The translations under genes and the position numbers were made by a program. The notes beneath the pieces were generated by a model that ran no database searches, was not told the DNA's origin, and saw only the letters and a program-made list of their open reading frames with translations. A DNA stretch of 64,000 nucleotides from DASUPK01 sp963848955 (GTDB lineage: Bacteria; Actinomycetota; Thermoleophilia; Solirubrobacterales; 70-9): contig CAWKFQ010000019.1 in the NCBI GenBank assembly GCA_963848955.1, positions 1-64,000 on the forward strand, written 5' to 3'. Positions within the stretch are counted from its first letter, which is position 1. The number at the start of each line of letters is the position of its first letter. Below are positions 54,288 to 64,000 of the stretch, piece after piece.

Positions 54288-55025
54288 GTGCGCGTCGCGA
54301 TCCTCACCGACATCCACAGCAACCTGCCGGCGCTCGAGGCGGTGCTCGCCGCGATCGACGAGGCCGGGATCGAGCACCGCTGGTGCCTCGGCGATGTCGT
54401 CGGCTACGGCGCCCAGCCAGATGAATGCGCCCGCCTCGTCAAAGAGCGCTGCGAGGTGAGCCTGGTCGGCAACCACGACCTCGCCGTCACCGGGGAGATC
54501 GACACCGACGTCTTCTCCGCCTCAGCCGCCGCCGCGGTGGAGTGGACGAGAGCTAACGCCGACGACTCGACGATCGAATACCTGAAGGGGCTCGAGCCCA
54601 AGGACACCGAGCACGAGGTCGGTCTCTACCACGCCTCACCACGCGACCCGATCTGGGAGTACGTGCTGGCAGTCGACCAGGCCCGTGAGTGCATGGAGGA
54701 GCAGTCCGCGCGTGTCAGCCTGATCGGCCACTCCCATGTGGCCCTCTGGTTCTCCGACGGCGACGGCCTGCCAGGAGCCGACGGCGGCGCCCAGGCCGAG
54801 GGCGACAAGGAGATCGGCATCTCCGAGGGGCGCTGGCTGCTCAACCCGGGCAGCGTCGGCCAGCCGCGCGACGGCGATCCGCGCGCAGCGTGGCTCGAGC
54901 TCGACACCGACTCGTGGAAGGCGACCTATCAGCGCACGGGCTACGACATCGACGCGGCGGCGGAGGCGATCAGGGACGCCGGCCTGCCGGAGCTGCTCGC
55001 CGACCGGCTCTACATCGGCCAGTGA
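54288..55025 (+). CDS. Calcineurin-like metallophosphoesterase (YfcE type)
   Basis: 245 residues. The metal-binding motifs are in order: AILTDIHSNLPALEAVL (DxH), CLGDVVGYGAQPDEC (GDxxGYG), LVGNHDLAV (GNHD), GLYHASPR (H) and GHSHVALWF (GHxH), then NPGSVGQPRDGDPRAAWLEL. A short Gly-rich loop (GADGGAQAEGDKE) sits before the C-terminal strand. Members cleave phosphodiesters with two metal ions; the substrate is not deducible. GTG 54288 is the start. Lies divergent from the Ste24-like gene, before the lipoprotein/kinase pair. Confidence 0.9.
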   Translation: MRVAILTDIHSNLPALEAVLAAIDEAGIEHRWCLGDVVGYGAQPDECARLVKERCEVSLVGNHDLAVTGEIDTDVFSASAAAAVEWTRANADDSTIEYLKGLEPKDTEHEVGLYHASPRDPIWEYVLAVDQARECMEEQSARVSLIGHSHVALWFSDGDGLPGADGGAQAEGDKEIGISEGRWLLNPGSVGQPRDGDPRAAWLELDTDSWKATYQRTGYDIDAAAEAIRDAGLPELLADRLYIGQ

Positions 55026-55069
55026 TAACGGCACGGAACGCCAAAACGACGCGGGCTACCATCGCCGCG

Positions 55070-55573
55070 ATGCCGAAGCCGCTCCGGCCGATAGCGCTTG
55101 CCCTGGCTCTGGCCGCCGCCTCCGCGGGCGTTATTGGCTGCGGTAACAGTGGCCCCGACCCCTCGGTCCCGCCCGAGAACGCCCAGACCCTCCTCGCCAA
55201 GATCGCCGAGATCAAGGCGAACGTGGACGTGGGGAGCTGCCTGGTGGCCGCCGACAAGACCGATGACCTGCTCTCGGAAGTCGCGGATCTGCCCTCAGGC
55301 GTCAACTCCGACGTCAAGCAGGCGCTCGACAGCGGCGCCAACAACCTGAAGCTCCTGCTCACCGACCCGAGCAAGTGCCAGGGCAGAAGCGAGACCACGA
55401 CGACCACGGAGACGACAGCCCCCACGACGACCGAAGAGACCACCACCGAGCGGACGCAGCCGACGACCACCGAGCGCACCCAGACCCAGACCACCCCCAC
55501 TCAGACGCAGACCACGCCCAACACCACGACCACGCCCGGTGCCTCCGGCGGCATCGGACCTGGAGGACTATGA
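55070..55573 (+). CDS. Lipoprotein with Thr-rich tail
   Basis: 167 residues. Lipoprotein signal IALALALAAASAGVIGC with lipobox V-I-G-C; a folded region (AQTLLAKIAEIKANVDVGSC to LKLLLTDPSKCQGRSE) that has two cysteines for a disulfide; then about 60 residues composed of Thr, Glu, Gln and Pro, typical of an extracellular wall-spanning or O-glycosylated stalk. TACCAT lies exactly 7 nt before the ATG at 55070. The stop overlaps the ATG of a Ser/Thr kinase (ATGA), so it may be an external partner of the kinase. Confidence 0.82.
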   Translation: MPKPLRPIALALALAAASAGVIGCGNSGPDPSVPPENAQTLLAKIAEIKANVDVGSCLVAADKTDDLLSEVADLPSGVNSDVKQALDSGANNLKLLLTDPSKCQGRSETTTTTETTAPTTTEETTTERTQPTTTERTQTQTTPTQTQTTPNTTTTPGASGGIGPGGL

Positions 55574-56766
55574 GCCCGCGCAGCCCCAAGGGCGAGCTGA
55601 TCGCCGATCGCTACCGGATCGAGGATCGCCTCGGCAGCGGCGGCATGTCATCCGTGTTCCGGGCGACGGACACGATCCTGGAGCGGACGGTCGCGGTGAA
55701 GATCCTCGCGGAGCACCTCTCGGACGACGAGCGCTTCGTCGCCCGTTTCCGTCGGGAGGCGCTGGCGGTGGCGAAGCTCGTCCACCCCAACATCGTCCAG
55801 GTCTACGACACCGGGATTGACCATGGCCAGCACTACATCGTCATGGAGTACGTGCGCGGCCGCTCCGGCGCCCAGCTGCTCCAGGCCGAGGGCAAGCTCG
55901 ACCCGGAGACCACGGTGGAGATCGGAGTGCAGGCCTGCGCCGGCCTCGACTACGCCCACCGCCACGGCATCATCCACCGCGACGTCAAGCCGGGGAACCT
56001 GATGATCATCGGCGGGCCGGCCGGGGGCGGCGAGATGACGGTGAAGATCACCGACTTCGGCATCGCGCGGGCCAGCGAGCAGAGCCGGATCACCCAGGTC
56101 GGCTCGGTGGTCGGGACGGCCGCCTATCTGGCGCCCGAGCAGGCCCGAGGCGATGAGGCGACTCCGTCCTCGGACGTCTACTCGCTCGGCGTCGTGCTCT
56201 ACCAGTTCCTCACCGGCCGGCTGCCCTATGAGGGAGCCTCACTTGCGGAGCTGGCGGTCCGGCAGCAGTCCGAGCAACCCCTCCACCCGAGCTCCTACAA
56301 CGACGCCGTGCCGGAGGCCGTCGGCGACGCCGTGCTGGTCGCACTCGACTCCGACCCGTCGCGCCGCTTCGCCGCCGCCGGCGAGCTCGCCGACGCGCTG
56401 CGCCGTGGCCTGGCCGGCGAGTCGCCGACGGGCACCGCGGCCACACGGATCCTCGGCGACGACACGCCGACGGCCCCGACCCGCCACATGCCCCGCACCC
56501 GGACCCAGCGTCGCCCACAGCGTCGGCCCGTCCCGCCGCGGCAGCCTGCGCCCGTCTCCGAGAAACGCCGGGGGCGGGCATCGAGCTTCGCGAGGAATGC
56601 GCTGATCGTGATCTCGATCCTGCTGCTGGCGGCGGCGGTGGCCGCCATCGTCGCCCTCGGCTCGAGCAGCGAGGGCGACAAGATCGACCTCGATCAGGTC
56701 GTCAAGCAGAACGTCACCGACCAGATCGACGCACTGAGGCAGGTCGTCGAGGACAACACCAAGTAA
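55570..56766 (+). CDS. Membrane Ser/Thr protein kinase (PknB-like, no PASTA)
   Basis: 398 residues. Hanks-type kinase domain, residues about 12-270: LGSGGMSSVFRATDTILERT (Gly loop), VAVKILAEHL (Lys), MEYVRGRSGAQLLQAEG hinge, HRDVKPGNLMI (HRD), ITDFGIARA (DFG), GTAAYLAPEQARGDE (APE-like). A Pro/Arg-rich linker, one transmembrane helix (LIVISILLLAAAVAAIVAL) and a 38-residue external tail with a helical motif follow. PASTA repeats are absent. It overlaps the lipoprotein gene, which could supply the extracellular sensing part. Confidence 0.94.
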   Translation: MSPRSPKGELIADRYRIEDRLGSGGMSSVFRATDTILERTVAVKILAEHLSDDERFVARFRREALAVAKLVHPNIVQVYDTGIDHGQHYIVMEYVRGRSGAQLLQAEGKLDPETTVEIGVQACAGLDYAHRHGIIHRDVKPGNLMIIGGPAGGGEMTVKITDFGIARASEQSRITQVGSVVGTAAYLAPEQARGDEATPSSDVYSLGVVLYQFLTGRLPYEGASLAELAVRQQSEQPLHPSSYNDAVPEAVGDAVLVALDSDPSRRFAAAGELADALRRGLAGESPTGTAATRILGDDTPTAPTRHMPRTRTQRRPQRRPVPPRQPAPVSEKRRGRASSFARNALIVISILLLAAAVAAIVALGSSSEGDKIDLDQVVKQNVTDQIDALRQVVEDNTK

Positions 56767-56769
56767 GCC

Positions 56770-57972
56770 TCAGGCGGCCCAGGGGGCGGCGCCGCCGAGC
56801 ACCTCGCTGGAGTACGCCTCGAACCGTCCGCCGCCGATCGCCTCACGAGCGCCCGCCACGAGCAGCTCCATATAAGTCAGGTTGTGCAGGGTGAGCAGGC
56901 GGGTGCCGGTCAGGTCCTTGTTGCGCGCCAGGTAGTGAAGATAGGCGCGCGTGTGGCGCCTGCAGGCCTCGCAGGGACAGCCTTCGACGGGCGGCGAGTC
57001 GTCGCCCGCGTAGGTCGACTTGGTCAGGTCTATGCGGAAGCGGCCCTCGGGATTCGGCGCGAGCGCCGTGCCGTGGCGGGCGAGGCGGGTTGGGATCGCG
57101 CAGTCGAACAGGTCGATGCCCATACCGATTCCGACGAGCAGGTCGTCGATCTCCCCGATGCCGAGCAGGTGGATGGGCGCCTCGTCGGGCAGCAGCGGCA
57201 CGGTGAAGCCGAGCACGCCGTGCATCTCGGACTTCTCGCGCCCGAGGGTGCCGCCGATCGCGATCCCGTCGACGGCTGCCGCGGAGTTCCGCTCGGCGGA
57301 CTCCCGACGCAGGTCCTCGTAGACCCCGCCCTGCACGATCCCGAAGACCGCCTGCGCGGCGGGACCCTCGCGCTCGTGCCAGGCCAGGCAGCGGTCCAGC
57401 CAGCGGTCGGTGCGCTCTGTGGAACGGGCCGTGTAATCGCGATCGGCGTGCGCCGGCGTGCACTCGTCGAAGGTCAGCGCGATGTCGGAGCCGAGCGCCG
57501 CCTGTATGCGCATCGACTCCTCGGGCCCGAGGAAGCGGTTAGAGCCGTCGAGCAGCGAATGGAAGGCGACCCCTTCCTCGGAGATCTCGACCTTGGCTCC
57601 CCCGACGTTGTTCCCGCGACGTCCCTTGATCTCGTCCGCAACGCCGCCGTGGGCGAGCGAGAAGACCTGGAACCCGCCCGAGTCGGTGATGATCGCCCGC
57701 TCCCAGCCCATGAAGCGGTGCAGGCCGCCTCGCGCCGCGATCGCCTCCTCTCCCGGCGCCAGGTGGAGGTGGAAGGTGTTGCCGAGCACCATCGCGTAGC
57801 CGAGCTCGGCGACCTCCGCCGAGGAGAGGCCGCGGACGCTGCCCTTGGTCGCCAGCGGGATGAACGCGGGCGTGGGCACCGGGCCGTGCCCGACATGAAT
57901 CAGGCCCGTGCGGGCGTCGCCGTCACGGGCCTGGATCTCAAAGCTGAGCCTGGCCGGGTCATTCCGCATCAA
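56770..57972 (-). CDS. tgt: tRNA-guanine transglycosylase (queuine)
   Basis: 400-residue TIM-barrel enzyme inserting preQ1/queuine at the wobble base. FIPLATKGSVRGLSSAEVAE, GNTFHLHLAPGE, TDSGGFQVFSLA (nucleophile-side Asp region), FDECTPA, GIVQGGVYEDLRRESAE, IAIGGTLG, and the Zn site CPCEACRRHTRAYLHYLARN (C-x-C-x2-C...H). It is the last gene of the glycolysis operon, following gpmI with a 4-bp overlap (57969-57972). No queE, queC or queF genes are seen in the window. Confidence 0.95.
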   Translation of the reverse strand: MMRNDPARLSFEIQARDGDARTGLIHVGHGPVPTPAFIPLATKGSVRGLSSAEVAELGYAMVLGNTFHLHLAPGEEAIAARGGLHRFMGWERAIITDSGGFQVFSLAHGGVADEIKGRRGNNVGGAKVEISEEGVAFHSLLDGSNRFLGPEESMRIQAALGSDIALTFDECTPAHADRDYTARSTERTDRWLDRCLAWHEREGPAAQAVFGIVQGGVYEDLRRESAERNSAAAVDGIAIGGTLGREKSEMHGVLGFTVPLLPDEAPIHLLGIGEIDDLLVGIGMGIDLFDCAIPTRLARHGTALAPNPEGRFRIDLTKSTYAGDDSPPVEGCPCEACRRHTRAYLHYLARNKDLTGTRLLTLHNLTYMELLVAGAREAIGGGRFEAYSSEVLGGAAPWAA

Positions 57973-59514
57973 TCCGATGCTCGCAGCGAGTGCCCCGTCA
58001 TCGCCTCGGGCTGCGGGATGCCGAGCAGGTCGAGGACGGTCGGGGCGACGTCCGCGAGGATGCCGCTCTCGCGCAGCTCGACCCCCTCGTCGGTGACGAT
58101 CAAGGGGACGGGATTGGTCGAGTGGGCGGTGTTCGGCGAGCCGTCGGGCTCGAGCATCTGCTCGCAGTTGCCGTGGTCGGCGGTGACGATCAGCGCTCCA
58201 CCCTTCTCGTGGACGGCCGCGACCACCTCCGCGAGGCGCGCGTCGACCTCCTCGACCGCGGCGACGGCGGCCGGGATCACCCCGGTGTGCCCGACCATGT
58301 CCGGGTTCGCGAAGTTGATGATCCCGAAGCGGTAGCCGTCCTCACGCCAGTGCTCGCTGAACGCCTTCGCGGCGGCGGCCGCGCTCATCTGCGGCTTGTG
58401 GTCGTAGGTGGGGACATCTCGGGGTGAGTCGACGAGGTAGCGCTCCTCCCCGCTCCACTCCTTCTCGCGGCCGCCGTTGAAGAAGTAGGTGACGTGCGCG
58501 TACTTCTCGGTCTCGGCGACGTGCAGTTGGCGCTCACCCGTCCTCGGCGATCACCTGGGCGAGGGTGGTGGCCGGCTCCCGCGGGGGGAAGGCGACCGGG
58601 TACGCCCAGCCGTGCTGGTACTGGGTCATCGTCGTCACCTGGAACGGCCCGGCGCCGCCTCGGTCGAACTCGTCGAAGTCCGGCTCCCCCAGGGCCCGGG
58701 TCAGCTGCCGTGCCCGGTCGGGCCGGAAGTTGATGAAGATGAACGGCTCGTCCGGCTCCGCGCCGTCATAGTCGCCGATCACGGTGGGCTCGATGAACTC
58801 GTCGGTGATCTCGCGCTCATACGACTCGCGGATCGCCTGCACGGCGCTCTGCGCCCGCGGCGCCCGCGCGTGGACGATCGCGTCATAGGCACGCTTCGTC
58901 CGGTCCCAGTGGCGGTCGCGATCCATTCCCCAGTACCGGCCGGCCACCGTGCCGATCGAGCCGACGTGGCGCAGCCAGCGCTCCGCCTCCTCTACGTAGC
59001 CCGCCCCGGAGGTCGGGAGGGTGTCCCGACCGTCGGTGAGGGCATGGAGGACGAGCTCCGAAACCCCCTCCTCCCCGGCGAGCTCGATCACCGCCTCGAT
59101 GTGCTCCCAGCCGGAGTGAACCCCGCCGTCGGAGATCAGGCCGATGGCGTGCAGGCGACCGCGCCGGGACTCGCGGGCCGAACCGCAGGCCGCCCGCAGA
59201 GCGGGGTTCTCGAAGAAGCTCCCGTCGGCGATCGCGTCGTCGATCCGCGCCAGGTCCTGCTTGACGACGGCGCCCGCGCCGAGATTCAAGTGGCCCACCT
59301 CCGAGTTTCCCATCTGCCCGTCGGGCAGGCCGACGTCCCGGCCCGAGGTTGAGAGCGTGGCGTGCGGATAGGTGGACCAGAGCTCGTCGAAGACCGGGGT
59401 GTTCGCCTGGGAGATCGCGTTGCCCGGGCCGTCCGGAGCGAGGCCCCAACCGTCGAGGATCACCAGGGCCAGCGAGGGGACCGGGACGCTCTTCGGGCCG
59501 GCCGGGAGCGGCAT
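57969..59514 (-). CDS. gpmI: 2,3-BPG-independent phosphoglycerate mutase (one frameshift)
   Basis: Converts 3-PG to 2-PG with two Mn2+. About 514 residues after removing a surplus T at 58536 (minus strand TGA). Landmarks are LVILDGWGLAPDGPGNAISQ, the phosphoserine in GQMGNSEVGHLNLGAG, LISDGGVHSGWEHI, ALTDGRDTLP, DRDRHWDRTKRAYDAIV, FINFRPDRARQLTRAL, then after the break TYFFNGGREKEWSGEERYL, NFANPDMVGHTG, and TADHGNCEQML. Overlaps tgt at its 3' end and starts 2 bp after tpiA. Confidence 0.95.
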
Positions 59515-59516
59515 TG

Positions 59517-60271
59517 TCAGCCGACTGCTTCGACGATCGCCGCGAAGTCGCCCGGGTCGAGGCTGGCGCCCCCGACCAGGGCGCCGTCCACGTCCGGCTG
59601 GGAGATCAGCTCGCGGCGTTGTCCGGCTTGACCGAGCCCCCGTAGAGGATCCGAATCGCCGCGGCGGCCGCGTCGGAACGAGCGTCGATCAGGCTGCGGA
59701 TGAGCGCAATCGCCTCTTGCGCCTGCTCGGAGGTGGCGGTGCGGCCGGTGCCGATCGCCCAGATCGGCTCGTACGCGATCACCACCTCGCTGAGGCGCGC
59801 GTCCGGAACGTCGGCGAGATCCGCCTGGATCTGGCGGGTGAGCACCTCCTCGGTCTCGTCGCCGTCCCGCTGGGCCTCGTTCTCGCCCACGCAAAGGATC
59901 GGCTCGAGCCCCGCCCCGAGAGCAGCCGGCACCTTTCGGGCGAGCGCCTCGTCGGTCTCGGCGAAGTACTGCCGCCGCTCCGAGTGGCCGAGGATCACGC
60001 CGTCCACTCCCAGGTCGAGCAGCATCGGCGGGGAGATCTCGCCCGTGAAGGCCCCCTCGTCCGCCTCGTGCATGTTCTGCGCGGCCACCCGGACCGGACT
60101 CTCAAAGCAGAGGTCGACGGCCGCCCTCAGCGAGGTGAAGGGCGGGCAGATCACCACCTCGGGGGCCGATTCGGAGACACGCGGCAGGAATTCCCCGAGG
60201 AAGCGCTCCGTCTCCTCGGTCGTCTTGTTCATCTTCCAGTTGGCGGCGAGGTAGGCCGTGCGGTCAGGCAT
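59517..60271 (-). CDS. tpiA: Triosephosphate isomerase (one frameshift)
   Basis: 251 residues after inserting one base at about 59614. N-terminal YLAANWKMNKTTEETERFLG (catalytic Lys), VAAQNMHEADEGAFTGEIS, GVILGHSERRQYFAETDEA (catalytic His), VIAYEPIWAIGTGRTATSEQ (catalytic Glu), RILYGGSVKPDNAAELISQP across the break and VDGALVGGASLDPGDFAAIV. The break falls in the phosphate-binding loop region and cannot be tolerated by a functional enzyme, which supports sequence error. Start overlaps the pgk stop by 8 bp. Confidence 0.95.
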
Positions 60272-61473
60272 CCTGCAGAGCCTCCACGCCGGGCAGCTCC
60301 CGGCCCTCCATCAGCTCGAGCGAGGCCCCGCCGCCAGTGGACAGCCAGTCGACCGCATCGGCGAGCTCGAACTTCTGCAGGGCCGCCACGGAATCGCCAC
60401 CCCCGACCACGGTGTGCCCCTGCGCGGCGGCGACCGCCTCGGCGACGGCGCGGGTGCCGGAGGCGAAGGGCTCGAGCTCGAAGGCCCCCATCGGCCCATT
60501 CCAGAAGACGGTCCCGGCTCGCGCGATCCGCTTGCCGAAGTTGGCGGTGGTGTTGGTGCCGACGTCGAGCCCCATCCACCCCTCCGGCACATCGACGCCG
60601 TTCAGCTCGCGCGTCTCGGTGTCGGCATCGAACTCCCGGCCGATGACCAGGTCCTCCGGCAGCTCGACGATCGTGTCGCTGCTCTCGGCCTCCTCGAGCA
60701 CCCGCCTGGCGGACTCCACCCCCTCCTCCTCGACAAGCGAGTCGCCGGTGTCCCGGCCCTCGGCCTTGAAGAAGCTGAAGCACATCGCCCCGCCGATCAG
60801 GATCTCCTCGGCGAACCCGAGGAAGCGGTCGATCACGCCGAGCTTGTCGGTCACCTTGGCGCCACCGAGCACGATCACGAGCGGCCGCTGCGGGTCGTCG
60901 CGAACCGCGGTGAGCTCGACCACCTCTCGCTCCAGCAGCAGGCCGGCGTAGCCGGGCAGGAGATGCGCGACCCCCTCGGTGGTCGCGTGGGCCCGGTGGG
61001 CCGACCCGAAGGCATCGTTGACGTAGAGCTCGGCGAGCGCAGCGAGCGCCTCCGCCAGCGCCGGGTCGTTCTTGGTCTCGCCCGGCTCGAAGCGGCTGTT
61101 CTCCAGGAGCAGCACTTCGCCGGCCTCGAGGTCAGTGGCCATCGTGGAGACCTCGTCGCCGACCACCGCCGGCGCCTGCTTCACCGGCGCGCCGAGCAGC
61201 TCGCCGAGCCGTTCGCCGACCGGGGCCATCGAGAGCTCCGGGTCCGGGCCCTTGGGCCGACCCAGATGCGAGACGAGCACCACGCTCGCACCCCGCTCGC
61301 GCAGCAGCTCGATCGTGGGGAGCGACGGCCCTGATGCGGGTGTCGTCCGTCACCACCCCCTTCTCCAGGGGGACGTTCAGGTCCGCGCGCACCAGCACGC
61401 GGCGACCATCTACCTCGGCGTCTCTGACGCTCGCCTTGGTGAACGAGCGCGCGGCGGTTCGCTCAGCGCTCAC
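60264..61473 (-). CDS. pgk: Phosphoglycerate kinase (one frameshift)
   Basis: 402 residues after removing one extra base near 61333. The N-terminal domain carries DGRRVLVRADLNVPLEKGVV, DDTRIRASLPTIELLRERGA across the break, VSHLGRPKGPDPELSMAPV (substrate Arg/His) and FEPGETKNDP; the nucleotide domain has LVIVLGGAKVTDKLGVIDRF, GLDVGTNTTANFGKRIARAG, VFWNGPMGAFE and GGGDSVAALQ. Converts 1,3-BPG to 3-PG with ATP. GTG 61473 is the likely start; gap is upstream by 21 bp. pgk is translationally coupled to tpiA. Confidence 0.95.
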
Positions 61474-61494
61474 CGTACCTGCGTCGGGGAGCGC

Positions 61495-62517
<1,023 letters not shown>

Positions 62518-62598
62518 TTGAGAGTCCTCCTAGTGATCAGATGCTTTCCGCTCACTACCCAAACTACCGAGCCGGCAGACCCTCCGTAAGCGTCCGCG

Positions 62599-62964
62599 CT
62601 AGTTGTGGGCGACGCAGACCTCGACCAGGTAGCCGTCCGGGTCAGTGAGGCGGCAGCAGTAGTTGCCCGGGCCGAATGCCGGAGCGCTACCGGGTTCGGC
62701 AACGGATTTGCCGCCGTTGGCGAGCCCCGACTCGTAGGAGGCCTTGACAGCCGGGATGCTCTTCGCTGGAAAGGAGATCAGGCCGTAGCCCGGCCGCGGC
62801 GAGTCGTCCCCCTGCTCGATGAAGAACTCCGCCTTGATCAGTCCCCAGCTGACCGAATTCGCCGGCGCGTCGTGGCGGCGCCAGCCGTTGGGAGCGAGAA
62901 GCGAGTCGTAGAAGCGGCCGCTGCGCTCGAGGTCAGAGACTTTGACTGCTGCGTAGTGGAGCAT
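62599..62964 (-). CDS. VOC/glyoxalase-like metalloprotein
   Basis: 121-residue vicinal-oxygen-chelate protein with the two beta-alpha-beta-beta-beta modules: HYAAVKVSDLERSGRFYDSL, RHDAPANSVSWGLIKAEFFI, then NGGKSVAEPGSAPAFGPGNY and CRLTDPDGYLVEVCVAHN with the usual DPDGxxxE metal-site motif. A first metal His is present (LHYA). Substrate unknown; such proteins act as isomerases, dioxygenases or resistance binders. It sits alone between gap and the ABC exporter genes, 82 bp from gap. Confidence 0.88.
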   Translation of the reverse strand: MLHYAAVKVSDLERSGRFYDSLLAPNGWRRHDAPANSVSWGLIKAEFFIEQGDDSPRPGYGLISFPAKSIPAVKASYESGLANGGKSVAEPGSAPAFGPGNYCCRLTDPDGYLVEVCVAHN

Positions 62965-63035
62965 CTGATCGGGAGTCGGCGGACGAGACGGCCCTGCCGG
63001 AGGGCCACCTTATACATGGGAAGGCACACCCGGCG

Positions 63036-63802
63036 TCAGCGCCGCGGCTCCCAGCGGAAGAAGCGGATCGCGACGAGCAGCCCGAACACGCCCCAGACCG
63101 CGACGACGGCGAGGTTGCCCCACTCGAACCCGGCTCCGGTCGTGTGCGGGTCCCAGGCGGTGAACAGAGCCTGAAAAAAGGGCCGCACAGGGAAGACGGA
63201 GGCGATATGGAGGATCCCGTCCGGGATCTCGTCTTCGGGCACGAACACCCCGGACAGGAAATAGAGAGGGAAGACGATCGCATTGGTGACGGCTGGGGCT
63301 GCGTCCTCGCTGGGGATAACCGCGGCGAGGGCAAACCCGAGGCACGAAAACGAAAAACCCCGACGGCGAGAGTGACGAGCAGCGCCGGCAGGGTGTCTGT
63401 GGGGATCGTCACCCCGTAGAACGCCGCGCCGATCACGCTGATGAGGACCACCATGATCACCGAGATGACCAGTGAGTTCCCGACCCTGCCGGCCACGAAA
63501 GCCGCCGGTGGCAGCGGCGTACCGCGGACCCGCTTCAGCTGACCGGCCTCCCGCTCTGAGCTGAGGTTCATTGCGAGCTTCACCGTCGTCGCTGAGATCA
63601 CCGAGAGCGCGACGATGGCGGGCACGTAATAGGTGGCGCCATGAACCCCGAGTCCCTGGATGTTCGCGTTCTTGAAGAAGCTGGCGAAGATGAACAGGAA
63701 GAGCAGCGGGAAAATCGCAGTGAAGAAGACGGATGCCGGATTTCGCCAGAAGACTTTCTGGTCGAACCGGAACTGATGCAGAACCAGGGCGACCCCGCTC
63801 AC
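63036..63802 (-). CDS. ABC-2 type exporter permease (one frameshift)
   Basis: 255 residues after restoring a T in a T5 run near 63350. Six transmembrane helices: VFFTAIFPLLFLFIFASFFK, YYVPAIVALSVISATTVKLA, SLVISVIMVVLISVIGAAFY, LPALLVTLAVGVFSFSCLGF, NAIVFPLYFLSGVFVPEDEI and LAVVAVWGVFGLLVAIRFFR. The ABC-2 motif FPLYFLSGVFVPEDEIPD is intact after repair. GTG 63802 overlaps the upstream ATPase stop as GTGA, so both belong to one exporter, of a drug/lipid or polysaccharide type. Confidence 0.92.
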
Positions 63803-64000
63803 TCGACCACCTCCCCCGCGCCATCGGCCTGCCGTGTGAGCTCCAGATAGACGTCCTCGAGACTCGGCCGGCGAACCTGAAGATCCGGAAGGCCAACCCC
63901 CCGCTCGCCGGCCCACACCGTCAAGTCACGGAGCACCGGCACGGGGTCGGTGGCTGCCATCGAGACGGCGCCGGCGTCGATTCGGGCGCGGGTCCGCACC
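63799..64000 (-). CDS. ABC exporter ATPase, C-terminal part only
   Basis: The last 66 residues of an ABC ATPase: AAVSMAATDPVPVLRDLTVW, AGERGVGLPDLQVRRPSLED and VYLELTRQADGAGEVVE, the C-terminal regulatory segment (RRPSLEDVYLELT) common in ABC-2 drug/daunorubicin exporters. The gene enters from the right edge; the nucleotide-binding motifs lie outside the window. It is translationally coupled to the permease gene. Confidence 0.85.
   Translation of the reverse strand, partial: VRTRARIDAGAVSMAATDPVPVLRDLTVWAGERGVGLPDLQVRRPSLEDVYLELTRQADGAGEVVE

Noticed and set aside
58530..58545. Possible programmed stop or readthrough in gpmI
   Set aside because: A single surplus T explains it, the next frame continues with perfect family sequence, and similar single-base breaks affect many neighbours.

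Overview
GC-rich (about two-thirds or more G+C) chromosomal segment of an actinobacterium, most likely class Thermoleophilia (Solirubrobacterales or relatives). This is inferred from gene content and style: a CGAAC-N4-GTTCG LexA box, a bacterial class A RNase P RNA, GTP-dependent PEP carboxykinase, an RlpA-like protein behind a c-di-AMP riboswitch, PadR and SARP-type regulators, a one-cluster ferredoxin, and many genes whose start codon lies 6-8 nt after a TANNNT hexamer, as expected for leaderless actinobacterial mRNAs. No phage, IS element or CRISPR array was seen.

Layout. 1-9.4 kb: acyl-CoA dehydrogenase (cut by the window edge), PadR regulator, GNAT acetyltransferase, malyl-CoA-lyase-like enzyme plus thioesterase, a giant ATPase/BTAD regulator and a TrpB2-type enzyme. 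9.5-18.5 kb: a secreted repeat protein, pckG, a universal stress protein, an ArsR/microprotein/MFS efflux unit, an overlapping sucC-sucD-ferredoxin operon and a mini RTX-like protein. 18.6-30.1 kb: DUF1028, NTF2-like and HD proteins, an acyl-CoA ligase/MFS/class III aminotransferase unit, a PadR regulator, an ACT-domain protein, a DUF255 thioredoxin-fold protein, glnA and a CMD-family protein without the usual cysteines. 30.1-38.9 kb: riboswitch plus RlpA-like protein, SDR, methyltransferase, rnpB, a ~1,635-codon secreted sugar-dehydrogenase/PKD/FN3/LamG protein, lexA with a coupled zinc-ribbon gene, and tRNA-Leu(GAG). 38.9-50.9 kb: secreted protein, truncated TMEM175-like remnant, hydrolase and ThuA genes, secG, a cytochrome c maturation set split into two blocks (ccmE, ccmF and a CcmI-like gene on the minus strand; a CcmG-like gene and ccmH on the plus strand) around a nucleotide-sugar pair, tRNA-Gly(CCC), and a GDP-mannose-3,5-epimerase-like gene full of indels. 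50.9-64 kb: argS, rlmH, Ste24-like protease, phosphoesterase, lipoprotein/Ser-Thr kinase pair, tgt, a lower-glycolysis operon gap-pgk-tpiA-gpmI, a VOC protein and an ABC exporter cut by the right edge.

How it fits together: the central-carbon genes (pckG, sucCD, gap-pgk-tpiA-gpmI) and glnA are interspersed with envelope functions (RlpA-like, SecG, cytochrome c maturation, secreted proteins). pckG and the glnA/CMD divergent region share a TTACG-N3-CGTAA palindrome, which suggests common control.

Quality caveat: some 20 one-base indels interrupt otherwise well conserved genes, including glnA, pckG, sucD, gap, pgk, tpiA, gpmI and trpB. Essential enzymes cannot all be dead, and repairing one base restores family length in each, so sequencing or assembly error is the likely cause. 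Those genes are annotated as single CDSs spanning the break.
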